A program made the position numbers and the translations under genes. Source: Accumulibacter sp. (GTDB lineage: Bacteria > Pseudomonadota > Gammaproteobacteria > Burkholderiales > Rhodocyclaceae). Taken from it: a stretch of 64,000 nt of DNA. Positions 25,901 to 28,172 of the stretch are shown here, piece by piece. Each line of letters begins with the position of its first letter. Position 1 is the first letter of the stretch. The stretch lies in contig JACKLW010000013.1 in the NCBI GenBank assembly GCA_024235715.1, positions 62,001-126,000 on the forward strand, read 5' to 3'. Under the pieces are notes generated by a model. The model searched no databases and had not been told where the DNA came from. It worked only from the letters and a program-made list of their open reading frames with translations.

Positions 25901-27886
25901 TACGCGCCGGTCGCCAGCAGCAGCGCGATCACCGCCAGCGAAGAAGGTCCGACAGTGGCGCTCGGTCTGAGCGCGCCGGTCGACGTCGATAGTCCGCTGC
26001 TGACGATCGCCGTCACCGCTCTGCCGACCATCGGCGAGGTGCAGTACGCCGACGGCAGCGCGCTCGCTGCCAACGATCTCTTGAGCAGCGCCCAGTTGGT
26101 CGGCCTGAAGTATCAGCCGCCGGCCGAGTACAACGGCACCGACAGCGTGGGTCGTTTCAGCTACAGCGTCAGCGATGGCCAGCACACGACGGGCGGCGAG
26201 ACGACGATTGCCGTGACGGCGGTGAATGATGCACCGGTGGCGGTTGCCGACAGCGCCAGCGTCGATGTCGCCGATTCGCTGCTGATCGACGTCCTGGCCA
26301 ACGACACCGACGCAGAGAATCAGGCCCTGACTCTGATCAGTTCCAGCGGCGCGACGCGTGGCAGCGTGGCGATCGAGAACGGCAAGCTGCGCTACACGCC
26401 GCTGGGTACCAGCGTCGGTGCCGACCGGTTCAGCTACCTGGTGGCCGACAGCGACGGCGCCACGGCCAGCGGGCAGGTCGAGGTGCTGGTTACCGCCAAC
26501 CGCGCACCGACGCTGGCCGCGATTGCGGACGTCAGTATCCGCGAAGGCGAAAAGCTGACGATTGCCGCAGTCGGCAGCGACGCCGATTCGGGCGACGTCC
26601 TGAGCTACTCGCTGCTGGTCGCGCCGGCAGGGGCGAGTATCGACGCGGGTAACGGGAACATCGTCTGGCAGGCACGCGACGGTGGCGGCAGCCACGCTTT
26701 CAGCGTTCGCGTGGTCGACCGTGCCGGCGAATTCGCCGATCGCAGGTTTACTGCGACCGTGCTCAACGTCGCACCGACGCTGAGCGTCTCTGGCCCGTCG
26801 TCGATCCACGTCGGCGAGCCCTACTCGCTCGCACTGGGCAGTAGCGACCCCGGTGACGACACCATCAGCAACTGGCGGATCGACTGGGGCGATGGACAGG
26901 TGATCGATTACGCCGGTAACCCGAGTCGACTCGAACACCGCTATGGCGTCAGCCTTGGGCCGGTCGCGATCCGGGCGACGGCCAGCGACGAGGACGGCAG
27001 TTACCTCGCAACCCCGTTGCCGCTGACGGTGCTGCAACGGCCGTCGCCGGTGAGCGCGCCGGGCGTCGGCGACGATGCACGGCAGGCGGTCGGCGAACTT
27101 GTCGGCACCAGGGGCGGTGGTACTTTCGACGCCGCCGACACGATGCCGATCGGGCAAGGTGCCTTGTGGTGGGTTGGCGGTTTCACGACGTCGGCGGTCG
27201 CCGCCTCGCACGTGCTCGCCAGTACTGACGGCAGTGGCCGGATCGCGGTCGGTGATACGGTGGGGAGCGAGCAGCAGTCAGGTGCCGGCCGACTGCCGGG
27301 CGCCCTGAACGACGTGGCCGGTTTTCAGCCGACGCTTGTTGGCGGGCAGGCACGGTCGGCGCCCGACGATGCCGGCGGCGCGCTGCCGCTGGTCGACTTT
27401 CGCCCGCGGCCCGCCGGTTTGCGCTTGCCGGTGGGCCATGGGCGTGGCGAACACGACAACTGGCGAAAGGCGTTCGTGACGAACATGGCGAAGAAGGCGG
27501 ACGACCCGAATAGTGCCCTGCGGGTGAGCACCGGAGCATCGCGAGCGGTCCCTCTCGCACCGGATGATTTTCTCGACGAGCTGCTGCCGGACGGCACACA
27601 GGACGCTTTGCCGGGTCGCACCCAGCCGGGCGCGCCGAATGCCCAGCCAGCGGGAGCGCCGAGCAGCGTGGACGAGAACGCCGAACAGGACATCAAGGAG
27701 GGCGCGCAGGAGGGCGGCGCCGGGGACAGGGACGACCCTGCCCTGGATCGTTTGATGCTCGTGCTGCCGCTTGCCCCGTTCGGGCCAATCTACTTCAAGA
27801 GCGTTGTCGGGCGAGGGGGGTGGCGAACAGATATCGCAAAGCGCCAACGCCGGCGGCCGGCGGCGGGGGAAAGCGCATGCGGGTGA
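2..27886 (+). CDS. Giant modular secreted/adhesin-like protein, 5' partial
   Basis: One frame stays open for 9294 codons from the left edge to a TGA at 27884-27886, so the true start lies outside the window. Visible modules by approximate residue are: PPC-like tandem repeats 1-625; 17 CARDB-type repeats 640-2870; PPC/IPT-like 2870-3070; propeller-like 3830-4075; Big_5-like 4080-4190; nine He_PIG-like repeats 4300-5165; RHS-like 5365-5610; dockerin-like 5741-5790; Big_2-like 5890-5980; YVTN-like propeller 6435-6780; GHSRG hydrolase-like segment around 7114; zinc-protease motif at 7994; four 109-residue repeats 8309-8744; then Ig and PKD-like domains. Such mosaics are typical of very large exported adhesins or surface enzymes. 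No LPXTG, PEP-CTERM or RTX nonapeptide tail is seen, and no secretion genes lie nearby. Export and function are inferred; the open frame is seen directly. Confidence 0.9.
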   Translation: MPVLALGTVPVSGTLSASGEVDRYRFSLAGSTRAYFDSLTNNGNLRWSLTGPRGAVVSGRSFTASDGYQGLSLMDLTAGDYVLSVFGSTGAYSFRLMDMDQGDVLTPDTDTSGTLSPGNETDIYRFDAVAGDRFYFDRVSFSGGYYTDWRLIDPFGRPLWGPTHMYYDDVDLTTLPYSGTWYLLLEGRYHETTASNYTINARKIDSGASTPIVIGDRVDADLGKPGEVGSFSFDIAGSESKRIYFDVLSNTNRLSWTLSGPRGSVVSGRSFGSSDAANGRSIMDLAPGSYTLIIDGSGDFSGAYAFRLLDLSAGTQIVPGTPLVDQKLTPGRATEVYWFDAVTGERFYFDRVDFSGGYYTDWQLLDPTGRTLWGPTHMYYDDVDVTTLPLDGRYTLLVEGRYHEDAPSSTYTINVQPVVDPVSPMSLNTQVSGTIDSVGQRALHTFTLADARQVYVDVLTNNSNFSWSLSGPRGVEVSNRSFGATDGVHGLSLLDLVPGDYTLTIDGSGATTGAYALRLLDLAAAPLITPGTPVSGQLNPANATDIYRFNAAAGDRFYFDRVSFSGAYYTEWRLLDPWGKTVWGPTHFYYDDVDVTTLDFDGVYTLLVEGRYHESGTSNYTLNVSPSPISQKIILSGLGTAPGPDLKVEDLALTPPAGGLAAGGQVLLSWEVSNTGNLPANAPWKDRILVRNMDRGGELIVNLLVDYADLGAAAGDPLAAGGRRARQVTLSLPPGNSGTGNLRFEVAADVTNAVAEPGVAELNNSAIVNAIAAATPYPDLQVDHLALTPGSGWAAGSSVTVSWRVNNGGSIDVDDAWSDRISVRNLSTGATLLNASQRYLPAVDGVLNAGSSVDRSFSFSWPAGIAGSGQFEVLVSTDDDGEIFESNASDTAETNNSASLVVASAPDLRVQNLRVGAAAVAAGDSVTVFWDDRNEGLIATPASWNDRLIVRNLDSSETLLDVSLPYNIAQVGNGALAANSGVTRSYTFQLPEGVRGSGRIEVEVRADQNAAGQGSLVEYTAAGGSGEGNNSASMAFTAAARPYADLMVGSLSAPASGRGGETITLGWTVLNQGAIATGGQWSDRVVLSSDAVIGNADDVTLATVGHYGVLTPGDSYQQSRQLVLPERLDGVFHLAVVADIVGEVSEPDTRDNNTATANIQLSTPHADLQVEVVAAPASARSGEATPVSWRVRNAGDRPTDVTQWKDSIYLSTDATLDAGDTLLAQLLHSGGLGVGESYSSQSNVFLPFGMTGDFRILVDTDAQSQVFESVFENNNVTASLAPVQVLAPVLADLSVSQIVVPAQGAPGQTRSVAWTVANSGSGAARGSWSDRVYLSADGSLSGAQLLATVPHSGELATLASYTASAEIVLPDVVDGDYLIVVSSDVTDTVFEGSQEGNNSTVSTATLRVVHPDLLPVSVAAPAGALSSEAIVVSWQMRNAGSSDALDAWTDRVYLSRDAALGSDDTLLGELAHAGPLAVGASYDAQLQVNLPLAASGDYFVLVVGDALGQVREVGAENNNVGSTPFTAALAPYANLVVSAVSAEASIPYAPAPEVVVGDPAQITVSWTVGNDGNGVGQTAQWTDTLLVSTDTIVGNGDDRIIASYDHVGALAAGDSYSRTETFLLPAYFQGRYHFFVRSDAGDQVFENGLEADNAAEAARIFDVMRMPNADLVVSQASVPATARSGRAIDVSWQVSNVGIGPTDIPGWNDELVLTSDAAGTQLVAVLGTFTHLGVLAAGDSYSRTQEVTIPNGLSGNHYVRVRTSGPFEFVYTGNNSRVAGPLDVVLSDSPDLQVTDIVTPATASEGDTIDVRWTVTNNGLAKAEGAWTDVVSMRKVGQPDDPGIFLGTFTYDAGGLEAGISYTRTERFRLPPRTEGVYQLVVLTNSGRQVYEYGSAAANNSAADDQALQVALLPRSDLQVANVVAPARASAGATVSLRFSIINQGSVPTTTPRWQDRVYLSLDNRLTGDDLLIGAYDNGAALNPGEQYATDSGSIQIPIRFRGDVFLIVQADGSGSVDEYPNDANNIAAVPLFVEPYPLADLVAGGVVAPAQAVEGASIEVRYTVANRGSGTTAGANWTDTIWLSRDKTRPNASGNSAILLGTLQHQGTLAVGSSYDVVTQVALPAHVASGTYYITVWSDSYDVILEDTLASNLNPDDVNELDNNNYKARAIDVIGGFAPPPPDLRITALAASPLASTGSPLSVTWTVANAGAGEASGSWNDVFWLSDKPTLDAPNAKRWYLGSVAHDGGAAPGASYTQSTSFALNPAAAGQYLIAYTDYNPVKPKPYDVAEGDEDNNTRVQDTRVVPVPADLRVVTIAAPSVNYSGEKTTISWTVKNFGGAVWDGTRFWVDSVYFSPDPVFLPERATSLGTFVHSNAAGLAAGASYTESAEVTLPRGIGGNFYIYVITDANRYDPRYPAGETDSGDNPYDRDVYYPGSVYEGVGGQDNNRGVGSIPVTYREPDLKITSLVVPAAGGKSGSTVTVNYTVTNIGNRDTRESSWWDRLFLSRDDSLDTFDLQVAEARHYGVLSAGGSYAGTATVKLPDGIAGAFSLLAFTDSEADSRLAWWNSNIVPEYRGVGINANSDEVPEFRGEGNNITVAALPVAAAPLADLQVTVVSAANHITVGNDFTVTWTVGNLGGADTLPDQARWDDLIYLSRDPLLDLDSDRYMLAVEHRGGLAQGASYTVSKTLRAPLDISGAYYVFVVTDPARGSGRGKVFEGGFERNNATPNAPPSIFELPPPADVQVDAIAFSGVGASGDTIHVEWTVANHSSNATSGGWTDAVYLSDDNVWDINDRLLGKVAHSGVLDQNDSYTASVDALVPPVKVGQYRLIVRPDIYNEVFEGPYRSAGEANNFSTSANALSIAVEELHLGVALSTTLSTGQNRVYKLTVGQGETLRLSLTAADHDAANEIFIRYGDVPDGFNYDATYENPLQANQTAVIPFTKPGDYYVLIRGHSEPKANAQVKLLAELVPFAITSVQVDQGGDSRWVTIDVRGAKFADNAILKLVRPDIAEFEPVKWDVIDATWIRATFDFRNAPLGLYDLKVINPDGQQAVVAYRFLIERALETDVTIGLGGPRVLAAGETGTYGVALQSLTNVDTPYVRFTFGVPEMGANEYVYDLPFLRYYNNLRGQPDSGGEDVAWASLDSATNTSGQILSSGYAYDVIAGGYVGATFNVQTYPLLKALSTLNWEALRVGLYEMYPDLEPIQALAGGPQSMRTVLPEFWDLWLLAGSEEGLPDRCVIPFIPYRFNIVGAATAMTRDEFIADQTAEALKLRAAILADADLDAQIADTRSDETSLAEKRAAIALRVLAADATTWSQAYLAALEQVGILRPVDEAPPIRQDIKVMSLMSTLATGILIGPAGEQIRTTGDLADFFAKIREWYGDEPGTEAAIDHYEYRESECLSGEIPVPALPVFGDYDLALSHPTYFQTFNIFVPYVGFDKDGASAATIALPDYASVAASNELTALDFSRLYEQAIGDGQLASIAGPQGYGVDQFLPAGQALPYTIKFENPSAAATSVTEIRVVSELDLALDPTTFRLGDIKLADLTVHIPTGRALFQGDFDLRNSKGFILRVSAGIDPSTNTASWVFQAIDPDTGEVLLDATRGLLLPNAADGRGVGQLGYSVQARDGLASGTLVKAKAVVRFNAIAPQETRQLVQTLDSGAPVSTLSATPVQAGGSDYEVRWSAVDEDGGSGLAHVTVYVATDGGDFRIWKRQTTDVFDIYSGEAGHRYEFLALATDLAGNRERPPGGVQAPDDGSGANLGGLPSFGQTSQDLPPPPAPVLPPTNPLFVAAQQQIPAATPLASLPEFTETLRPFTAQSYATDFVESHAAIGPLAIVEMPDGSTIISGGPNRGWLYRIAHDGGRALQPFAELDEPVFDLALDAQGQLWATTGGGALLRLDATSGAIQARFGTSITQALAIKPSTGEIYVSSGDGVEIFDPTSSSFRHFSDLRVDDLAFAADETLWGTSWPARGDVVSFDKRGRATVKVRLDGEVDSLAFGRAGTRLAGLLFVSSNSTRGELGSALTMVDLSTLRSVEIARGGSRGEAVVATSDGRVLLGQSHQVDVISPIVAPQVIATNPPDMAVVLLPLSALTISFDQDMFAGPASDSASVLNPLNYQVVRQNGGLATVSGVSYDAPARTVTLAVSDLEADLYDLRVLGSVRSSAGMALGSAFISSFVAAQDFSSVVRLDFDRVRSDRGSGIVSYDVTVTNEADYDLLLPASLIIDPARYFQGRPLGGVAPQGAGSLWYIDLSGKLPNGKLQAGASLATFSVSITNGAEQQIGIGHGIYAVPYPNQRPSFTSTPPGVADAGQAYSYQAVARDPDGSSLAYLLLDGPSGLQLDSSSGLLSWLPTARSPASASVLLRAYDSRGGFDTQAFVIEVAGANRPPVVSELPSEIEGKEGESLLVGLSAQDPDEDFLQYFANNLPPGAVFDPVLKALVWTPDYQSAGTYNNVELVVSDGKTSVTRSFTLLVKPDNAPPEVKPLAERTIREGDPLRVQLQASDVDGQKLRFFANILPVGAYLDPNTGVFEWTSGFTQAGDYLLELGASDGAKTTETDLRVHVLNVNAAPRFDELGSWISFEGQTLSFRAFAFDPDNPGFIPQDRQSSGTLTVQEGSDASVSYVASGLPAGASFDPVTAMFSWTPDFGQAGDYSVRFTATDDGDGGLPLTSGIVVPISVRNANRAPEIAEILPQGVQRDSVFELAVSASDADGDPLTLTASGLPSFASFVDHGDGTGKFVFAPHSGDRGDYEIALTATDDGDGGGALLAQSFTRRFILSAQSASEAPLLAPLGDKLALVGQRLSFAIKASDLDQDSLSFAMRNAPAGMTITPQPTYGRALVEWTPTATSLGKSFDVRFEVTDNGNNGATGPNQASQVVRIKVRDSNTSPVLAPVGDLTLVEGQAFSMQLAAIDADGDALSYAVGNLPPGASFDTVNGVLSWTPNIFSAGDYPDVRFSVSDGSAESAESVRLTVQNSNQAPIVVPLLPQSGREGAQLQFQLSVGDADGDPVVFSALTPLPAGSRFDARTGEFRWTPSYEQAGDYSFSFSARDPQGASSQTTVSVAIANVNRAPQLSVSNHAALLGRPLSFRIVGQDADQNAQLSYSASGLPDGATLDSATGLLQWTPGAGQAGDYLIMAQVSDGLASTTLPLVIRASLTPPAASVIIENTPSFPVIPGQQVLVHVIAESFGAIAALRLYADGVEVALDQDGRALLTTTTTGKIALRAEATDVDGFVGSGTAAIRVRDPLDRSAPTPSFASQLAFARIAATTALVGSTGDDNVDAWTLEIARYGEEHYSLLASGNSAVDAAAFLQLDPTALANGFYTLRLRVVDLAGRRGEASIDVEIDSATKQPQLLRSETDFVLTVAGHDLPFARSYDSLARSIPGSFGEGWRLAFRDVDLQNDAALTGRETAGVLGTFADGQRVFVTLPDGQRTAFTFTPQKRSIPGQTWYLPAFVAADGSGWSLEAPATVLQRAGSSYFDLLTGKGYNPANAAGTDYLLVAPDGTRYSIGDGEVREIAFADGVRLLVSDSGIVASNGQRVQFSLNADGFIDRVVADDGRQFLYDYDALGRLLAVRDLEGARSLRYGYEEGALGRLAIRVDAAGGKRFDYGASAVVQQAITADLGSSLGYLATSFSGDLAAGEEDRLAFTLRDSELASTASGAVYLGLIVEGSGGLLPQIPVLQGLSPVASSVQGNRAFALYRLDRAGLKLIEVSAASAGSYQLSLFVAGDANRDGKADGRDAVLIAAAAGLRSGDAGYALPLDADANGVVDSLDLQLLMQNTGFTPNQAPVVVAGTVRTHEDLDVSAPVSSFVTDPEGDRSYFSIVGANHGTARLSGDGRSVIFAPETGFVGSADFTIRADDGFGQTIQTIAVTISNAALTRIDFVDRAWRLDLGEGQQIRLVGDFADQSGVALPASYVSLTSTNVASGTVVSGGRISAVGKGSGVLVAERGDLRAATSFTVGTPTETVAAYVFGMGIDVYPGAVALVENGGRRQIVASLAGQIDLTPASSGTRYFVGDDRVLSVSADGLITGKAAGNSTVTVINGGGEFVLSARVEAPVSGPAVLGSPGGIVKGADGSVVAVAAGALAGSTQVSIAALTPAALPLAMPESMPMAGAFRLDVGDGKLATPVQLAIPTSGLAAGTKVVFMRYAEIPTPEGKLLPVWLQEETGIVGDDGMARTSSPPYAGVAISGVYVAGVASDVNFGQVRGRTYATFPSGINDGGSSFATLSSLGGGAAIGAAFSLTSGFIMTALFGSRELQIISVPAQGLPQRTTLGVEIDPGKVSDYSIQVVNPYSPSTSPASEPFISEARLVFRPAGSGDVAPFVEIKGDRFTYDNPPAPASAKDGSVITDLFVIFVTPDGRTHEVHPDASSTPTEVIVRVPQSVAIGTAKVYVRRPQVLSNNGAWNQLVGKESNRVQLSYDARYVFGGLSGSQLLVIDSQTRELAARIPIGGTFPAPRSVAISADNTRAYAALRYGSSVAVVDTVALQQVDADADLANGVSNIELLPGARPFWIAAGKGGKKAYVSDEVAGRIYVLDIDPSSGSYNKLVRTLDVAPAPSGLRGMAINANGTRLFVAAPEKALFGGSGSGDGRVFVIDVDEGSATYGEVLEVLAAGGEPYGVSATNDASVMLYTNRLSDSKGVVIVKGDVGSYTQTAVAMNLGSFTDYFDVNNAIAVVLSKDGDYAFVSGFNVYIQDNPSHDPNYDPFHPAGGNVGIIRDPLGAAPMLVAATRPVPMSWPDNLVLSPDGDTLYAAYRGQRVVMGFDVQAMIDAVNNPAFAAQLDRKPIDDLDPSINVRSNFKIIEPGSRFKDPVFGVPPGEEASGPIGVGGQANGLVAQGGASLELLAPGALTSDLTPTFSWLVKGFENAKSRLYVSTYRGSDGLFPTDLGTPDLNADRIFSSDLLDASSVDAQGAAIFIKALAATLKLTAGQQYFWGVEVVSPAGTVVARDWRVVRTEAFRDASKPFSSVTLLTHGFQLSPTAPANVADSIAAFLEMGENIARAGGEGVAALYQKTTGRWLVFYNGATSVTGVDLETVLASPATAGRPVVLISDWYDESDFPTNGFSEAAADTFYSALARLNFNLGNDKLFKSPIHLIGHSRGTVVNSEIAQRFGIYSPTTRLSMTSLDVHDFNQPSLDIPVGEYIQLFGATASALGAPAIGTLAQLWGMLPTNTIIPTGNFLDPDVQRWSNIDFAEHYYQILASNTALPVGGGIVSTPNGRFVPNFDVSMNLNGRAGFTADDGLATLTALNDGSLRPGGPHSRVWRWYGATTDLSVTEFAKGGEPVFRRLADKDATEFQGVSIPWYNAQSYALGMGPWEGIGTGWAFSPQGGVPFAGTPSNTRIPVSFDNSETINPSGLPVPSVFNGDFEEGALNRSWLLQFSAGGLATNLSGDLPGWSFHGGGFQTTRTLFDGDRLITLANGTHAAMLDNDNSWIQHNRMVVPDWAEYLSFDVQVLDAAAGETLRVQGFVPDTASWIDLGSVAVDSQGNSFVNRQLEVPVEFRGAERMLRFSLSGGGSANAEILLDHVQFMRGLIVDSTTDQNDKGVFFTDTATGPTSGLSSQWVELTNRFPDAVTVTVTTDPNDFLVVVDGPFEKLLNDNQAHAPLYQDLVVSPGATLHIDLKARFGDDFVKTYADADLPIEKTALYFTITLSNGSIRDELVDLFYLPDFADGDASDGVWTMMDTLDGKTRTLTFDNAAQVDVKPLSNPTGQFSVDESGGIAQGIKYQSVYTSAIDDFAEFQIEEGGRNLGKITVKARAVEKQTVGVSLATLRTMVQAIRTEYDQWVADPTAPVHDPNGFATGNYGTFASLFSPVITDAEWADVLTGFHNVFGKDPNALGPVYPASIYLPSIQQNEFAYAETGLNPIVMINRPWLNVTDNESRSFAGLDFAYTSFENNLTEAGAGAGSFGGKVLRDDISIPAKRFLLSQVVNPLRTGAMAGGSAMTLVVDGILRAYLNVGDTRQDVGEAFGWVVGHELAHNLGLFDEYIYNPFQSVPRNGGANFMSTANTVTVANRQREALHLAMDNPDTTVSLAGTNALATWYLDLNALDASNRPGRTAQALSPRAGDGDPEADPLTALLAFVGMVGDATAGVTSEPLLRNGEIHAGIVNGAFDVGDATATDYGWITVGHAGVVSGQGVLREDPRLASRLIQTFAVPDQAQILRFELLGADFVANEGGPADAFEVALLDASGNAVAGTIPVGDSDALFNLQAGGRVFAASSVSATGLANRNGGTLPAGQPVTVSIDLSGIASGSVLTLYFDLLGFSGAASRLRIDNVSIVSAGDSNNLPPVASSSAISASEEGPAVALALSAPIDVDSPLLSIVVSGLPAIGEIRYANGNAVGVNDTLSSSQLLALTYMPPAEYNARDPVGRFSYSVSDGISTVTGETVIVLAAVNDAPVASSSAIIASEQGAAVALGLSAPSDVDSVVLSIVVTGLPALGEVQYADGSAVKDADTLSSAQLVGLKYLAPAEYNGRDAVGRFSYSVSDGSRAVSGATAITVLPVNDPPVAASSAIMADEGGGAVALGLSAPTDVDSPLLTIVVSGLPLLGVVQYADGSRVGINDTLSEAQLLGLKYLPPAAYDSNDAVGSFSYRVSDGSRSVAGGTTITVIPGNYAPVASSSAITASEEGPTVALGLSAPVDVDSPLLTIAVTALPTIGEVQYADGSALAANDLLSSAQLVGLKYQPPAEYNGTDSVGRFSYSVSDGQHTTGGETTIAVTAVNDAPVAVADSASVDVADSLLIDVLANDTDAENQALTLISSSGATRGSVAIENGKLRYTPLGTSVGADRFSYLVADSDGATASGQVEVLVTANRAPTLAAIADVSIREGEKLTIAAVGSDADSGDVLSYSLLVAPAGASIDAGNGNIVWQARDGGGSHAFSVRVVDRAGEFADRRFTATVLNVAPTLSVSGPSSIHVGEPYSLALGSSDPGDDTISNWRIDWGDGQVIDYAGNPSRLEHRYGVSLGPVAIRATASDEDGSYLATPLPLTVLQRPSPVSAPGVGDDARQAVGELVGTRGGGTFDAADTMPIGQGALWWVGGFTTSAVAASHVLASTDGSGRIAVGDTVGSEQQSGAGRLPGALNDVAGFQPTLVGGQARSAPDDAGGALPLVDFRPRPAGLRLPVGHGRGEHDNWRKAFVTNMAKKADDPNSALRVSTGASRAVPLAPDDFLDELLPDGTQDALPGRTQPGAPNAQPAGAPSSVDENAEQDIKEGAQEGGAGDRDDPALDRLMLVLPLAPFGPIYFKSVVGRGGWRTDIAKRQRRRPAAGESACG
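1929..8620 (+). repeat. Array of 17 CARDB-type adhesion repeats inside the giant gene
   Basis: By eye there are seventeen units. Each opens with a PDLxV-like strand, followed by a 'sWtVxNxG' strand, a 'W.D.vylS.d' strand and a closing 'D....V.E....NN' stretch, about 120-150 residues per unit. This is the CARDB (cell-adhesion-related, bacterial) pattern, an Ig-like fold common in large surface proteins. Units have diverged, so they look like an old array rather than recent duplications. A stalk or adhesive role is inferred. Confidence 0.82.
12905..15500 (+). repeat. Nine putative-Ig (He_PIG-like) repeats inside the giant gene
   Basis: Nine consecutive units start with an N-x-x-P-x motif (NQRPSF, NRPPVV, NAPPEV, NAAPRF, NRAPEI, SEAPLL, NTSPVL, NQAPIV, NRAPQL). 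Each carries the 'DxDGDxLxY...LPxGAxFDxxxGxxxWTP...AGxY...V.a.D' core typical of He_PIG/cadherin-like domains. Each is roughly 85-110 residues long. The acidic DxDGD loops would bind calcium in related folds, suggesting Ca-dependent stiffening, which is inference. Confidence 0.8.
16095..16850 (+). other. RHS/YD-like segment inside the giant gene
   Basis: Residues about 5365-5420 contain 'ETDFVLTVAGHDLPFARSYD' followed by an 'GSFGEGWRL' stretch, resembling the conserved entry to RHS/DUF6531 shells. A YDYDALGRLLAVRD YD-repeat with a following GxxxLxYGYEEG lies around residue 5575. Only about one to three YD units are visible, so this is a vestigial or minimal RHS segment rather than a full cage with a toxin. 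The family assignment comes from motif recognition alone. Confidence 0.6.
17222..17400 (+). other. Dockerin-like paired calcium-binding loops inside the giant gene
   Basis: Residues 5741-5750 read GDANRDGKAD followed by GRDAVLIAAA. A second loop around 5775-5783 reads DADANGVVD followed by SLDLQLLMQN. This is the duplicated DxNxDGxxDxxD plus helix pattern of type I dockerins. Dockerins classically bind cohesins in cellulosomes. In a non-cellulolytic proteobacterium it more likely mediates an intramolecular or Ca-dependent fold, which is inference. Confidence 0.7.
19310..20345 (+). other. YVTN-like beta-propeller segment inside the giant gene
   Basis: Residues about 6435-6780 contain repeated blades. 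Examples are 'LLVIDSQTRELAARIPIGG' then 'SVAISADNTRAYAA', 'AYVSDEVAGRIYVLDID', 'GMAINANGTRLFVAA' and 'LVLSPDGDTLYAAYRG'. The pattern 'P..v.i..dg..lyva....g.v.viD' is that of YVTN/NHL-type surface-layer propellers, which usually mediate protein-protein contact. At least five blades can be counted by eye. Confidence 0.7.
20950..21650 (+). other. Alpha/beta-hydrolase-like segment with GHSRG elbow inside the giant gene
   Basis: The stretch 'IHLIGHSRGTVVNSEIAQRF' places a G-x-S-x-G nucleophile elbow at residues 7114-7118, with Ser7116 as the predicted nucleophile. It is preceded by 'SVTLLTHGFQLSP' around residue 6985, which resembles an HG oxyanion strand. A following 'LDVHDFN' and a later 'FAEHYYQI' could provide the acid and histidine, but the catalytic triad cannot be proved by eye. 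Lipase or esterase activity is inferred. Confidence 0.6.
23900..24190 (+). other. Zinc metallopeptidase-like segment (HExxHxxGxxD) inside the giant gene
   Basis: The motif HELAHNLGLFDE starts at nt 23981. It places His7994, Glu7995 and His7998 as metal and catalytic residues, with Gly8001 and Asp8004 in the positions of a metzincin HExxHxxGxxH/D signature. A Met (NFMSTAN) follows about 24 residues later, reminiscent of a Met-turn. Aspartate in place of the third histidine is known in some small metzincins such as snapalysin. The module is embedded in a non-enzymatic repeat protein, and activity is inferred. Confidence 0.65.
24926..26233 (+). repeat. Four tandem 327-bp repeats (109 residues each) in the giant gene
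   Basis: Four units begin at nt 24926, 25253, 25580 and 25907 with PVASSSAI-like text (PVAASSAI in unit 3), at an exact period of 327 nt. Each contains 'S.EG..VALgLSAP.DVDSPLL.IvVsgLP..GeVQYADGS', then 'LSsaQLvgLKYlPPAEYN..D.VGrFSYsVSDG'. The pattern resembles cadherin-like/BIG domains of the type that end in 'FSYxVSDG'. Equal lengths without indels point to recent duplication or recombinational homogenisation. Confidence 0.85.
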
Positions 27887-28048
27887 AGACGATGCCGGTG
27901 ACGGGAACGAGAACCGCGCGCTGAATGGGGTCGTCGTCCAGTATGAGGTTGCGAAGCCATGCACGCCGCCGCTAGCGATGCTCCGGGCGTCGATCCGGTT
28001 GCCTGCCTCGTGCCAGGCATGGCTATGGCCGGTGGCCGACTTCAGGTC

Positions 28049-28054
28049 TATAGT
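28049..28054 (+). promoter_or_regulatory. Possible -10 box upstream of the XRE regulator
   Basis: TATAGT occurs about 120 nt before the regulator start, in a non-coding stretch of 286 nt. No convincing -35 partner is seen at normal spacing, so this is a weak candidate. Confidence 0.25.
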
Positions 28055-28172
28055 GTGCCGAAGAACATCCGGCCGCGCGTCGCCGTGTACTGATCACCAG
28101 ACGCCAACCGGCGGCGACTGGCGGGCGGCGCGGTGTCGTTTGCCGATCAGGCCGCTCTACAGAGGATTGTCG

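Noticed and set aside
24926-26233. Possible CRISPR-like array
   Set aside because: Units are 327-bp coding repeats with a continuous frame, not short palindromic repeats with unique spacers.
27771-28172. In-frame upstream extension of the XRE regulator
   Set aside because: No domain, overlaps the giant gene end, and the ATG at 28173 has its own ribosome site.
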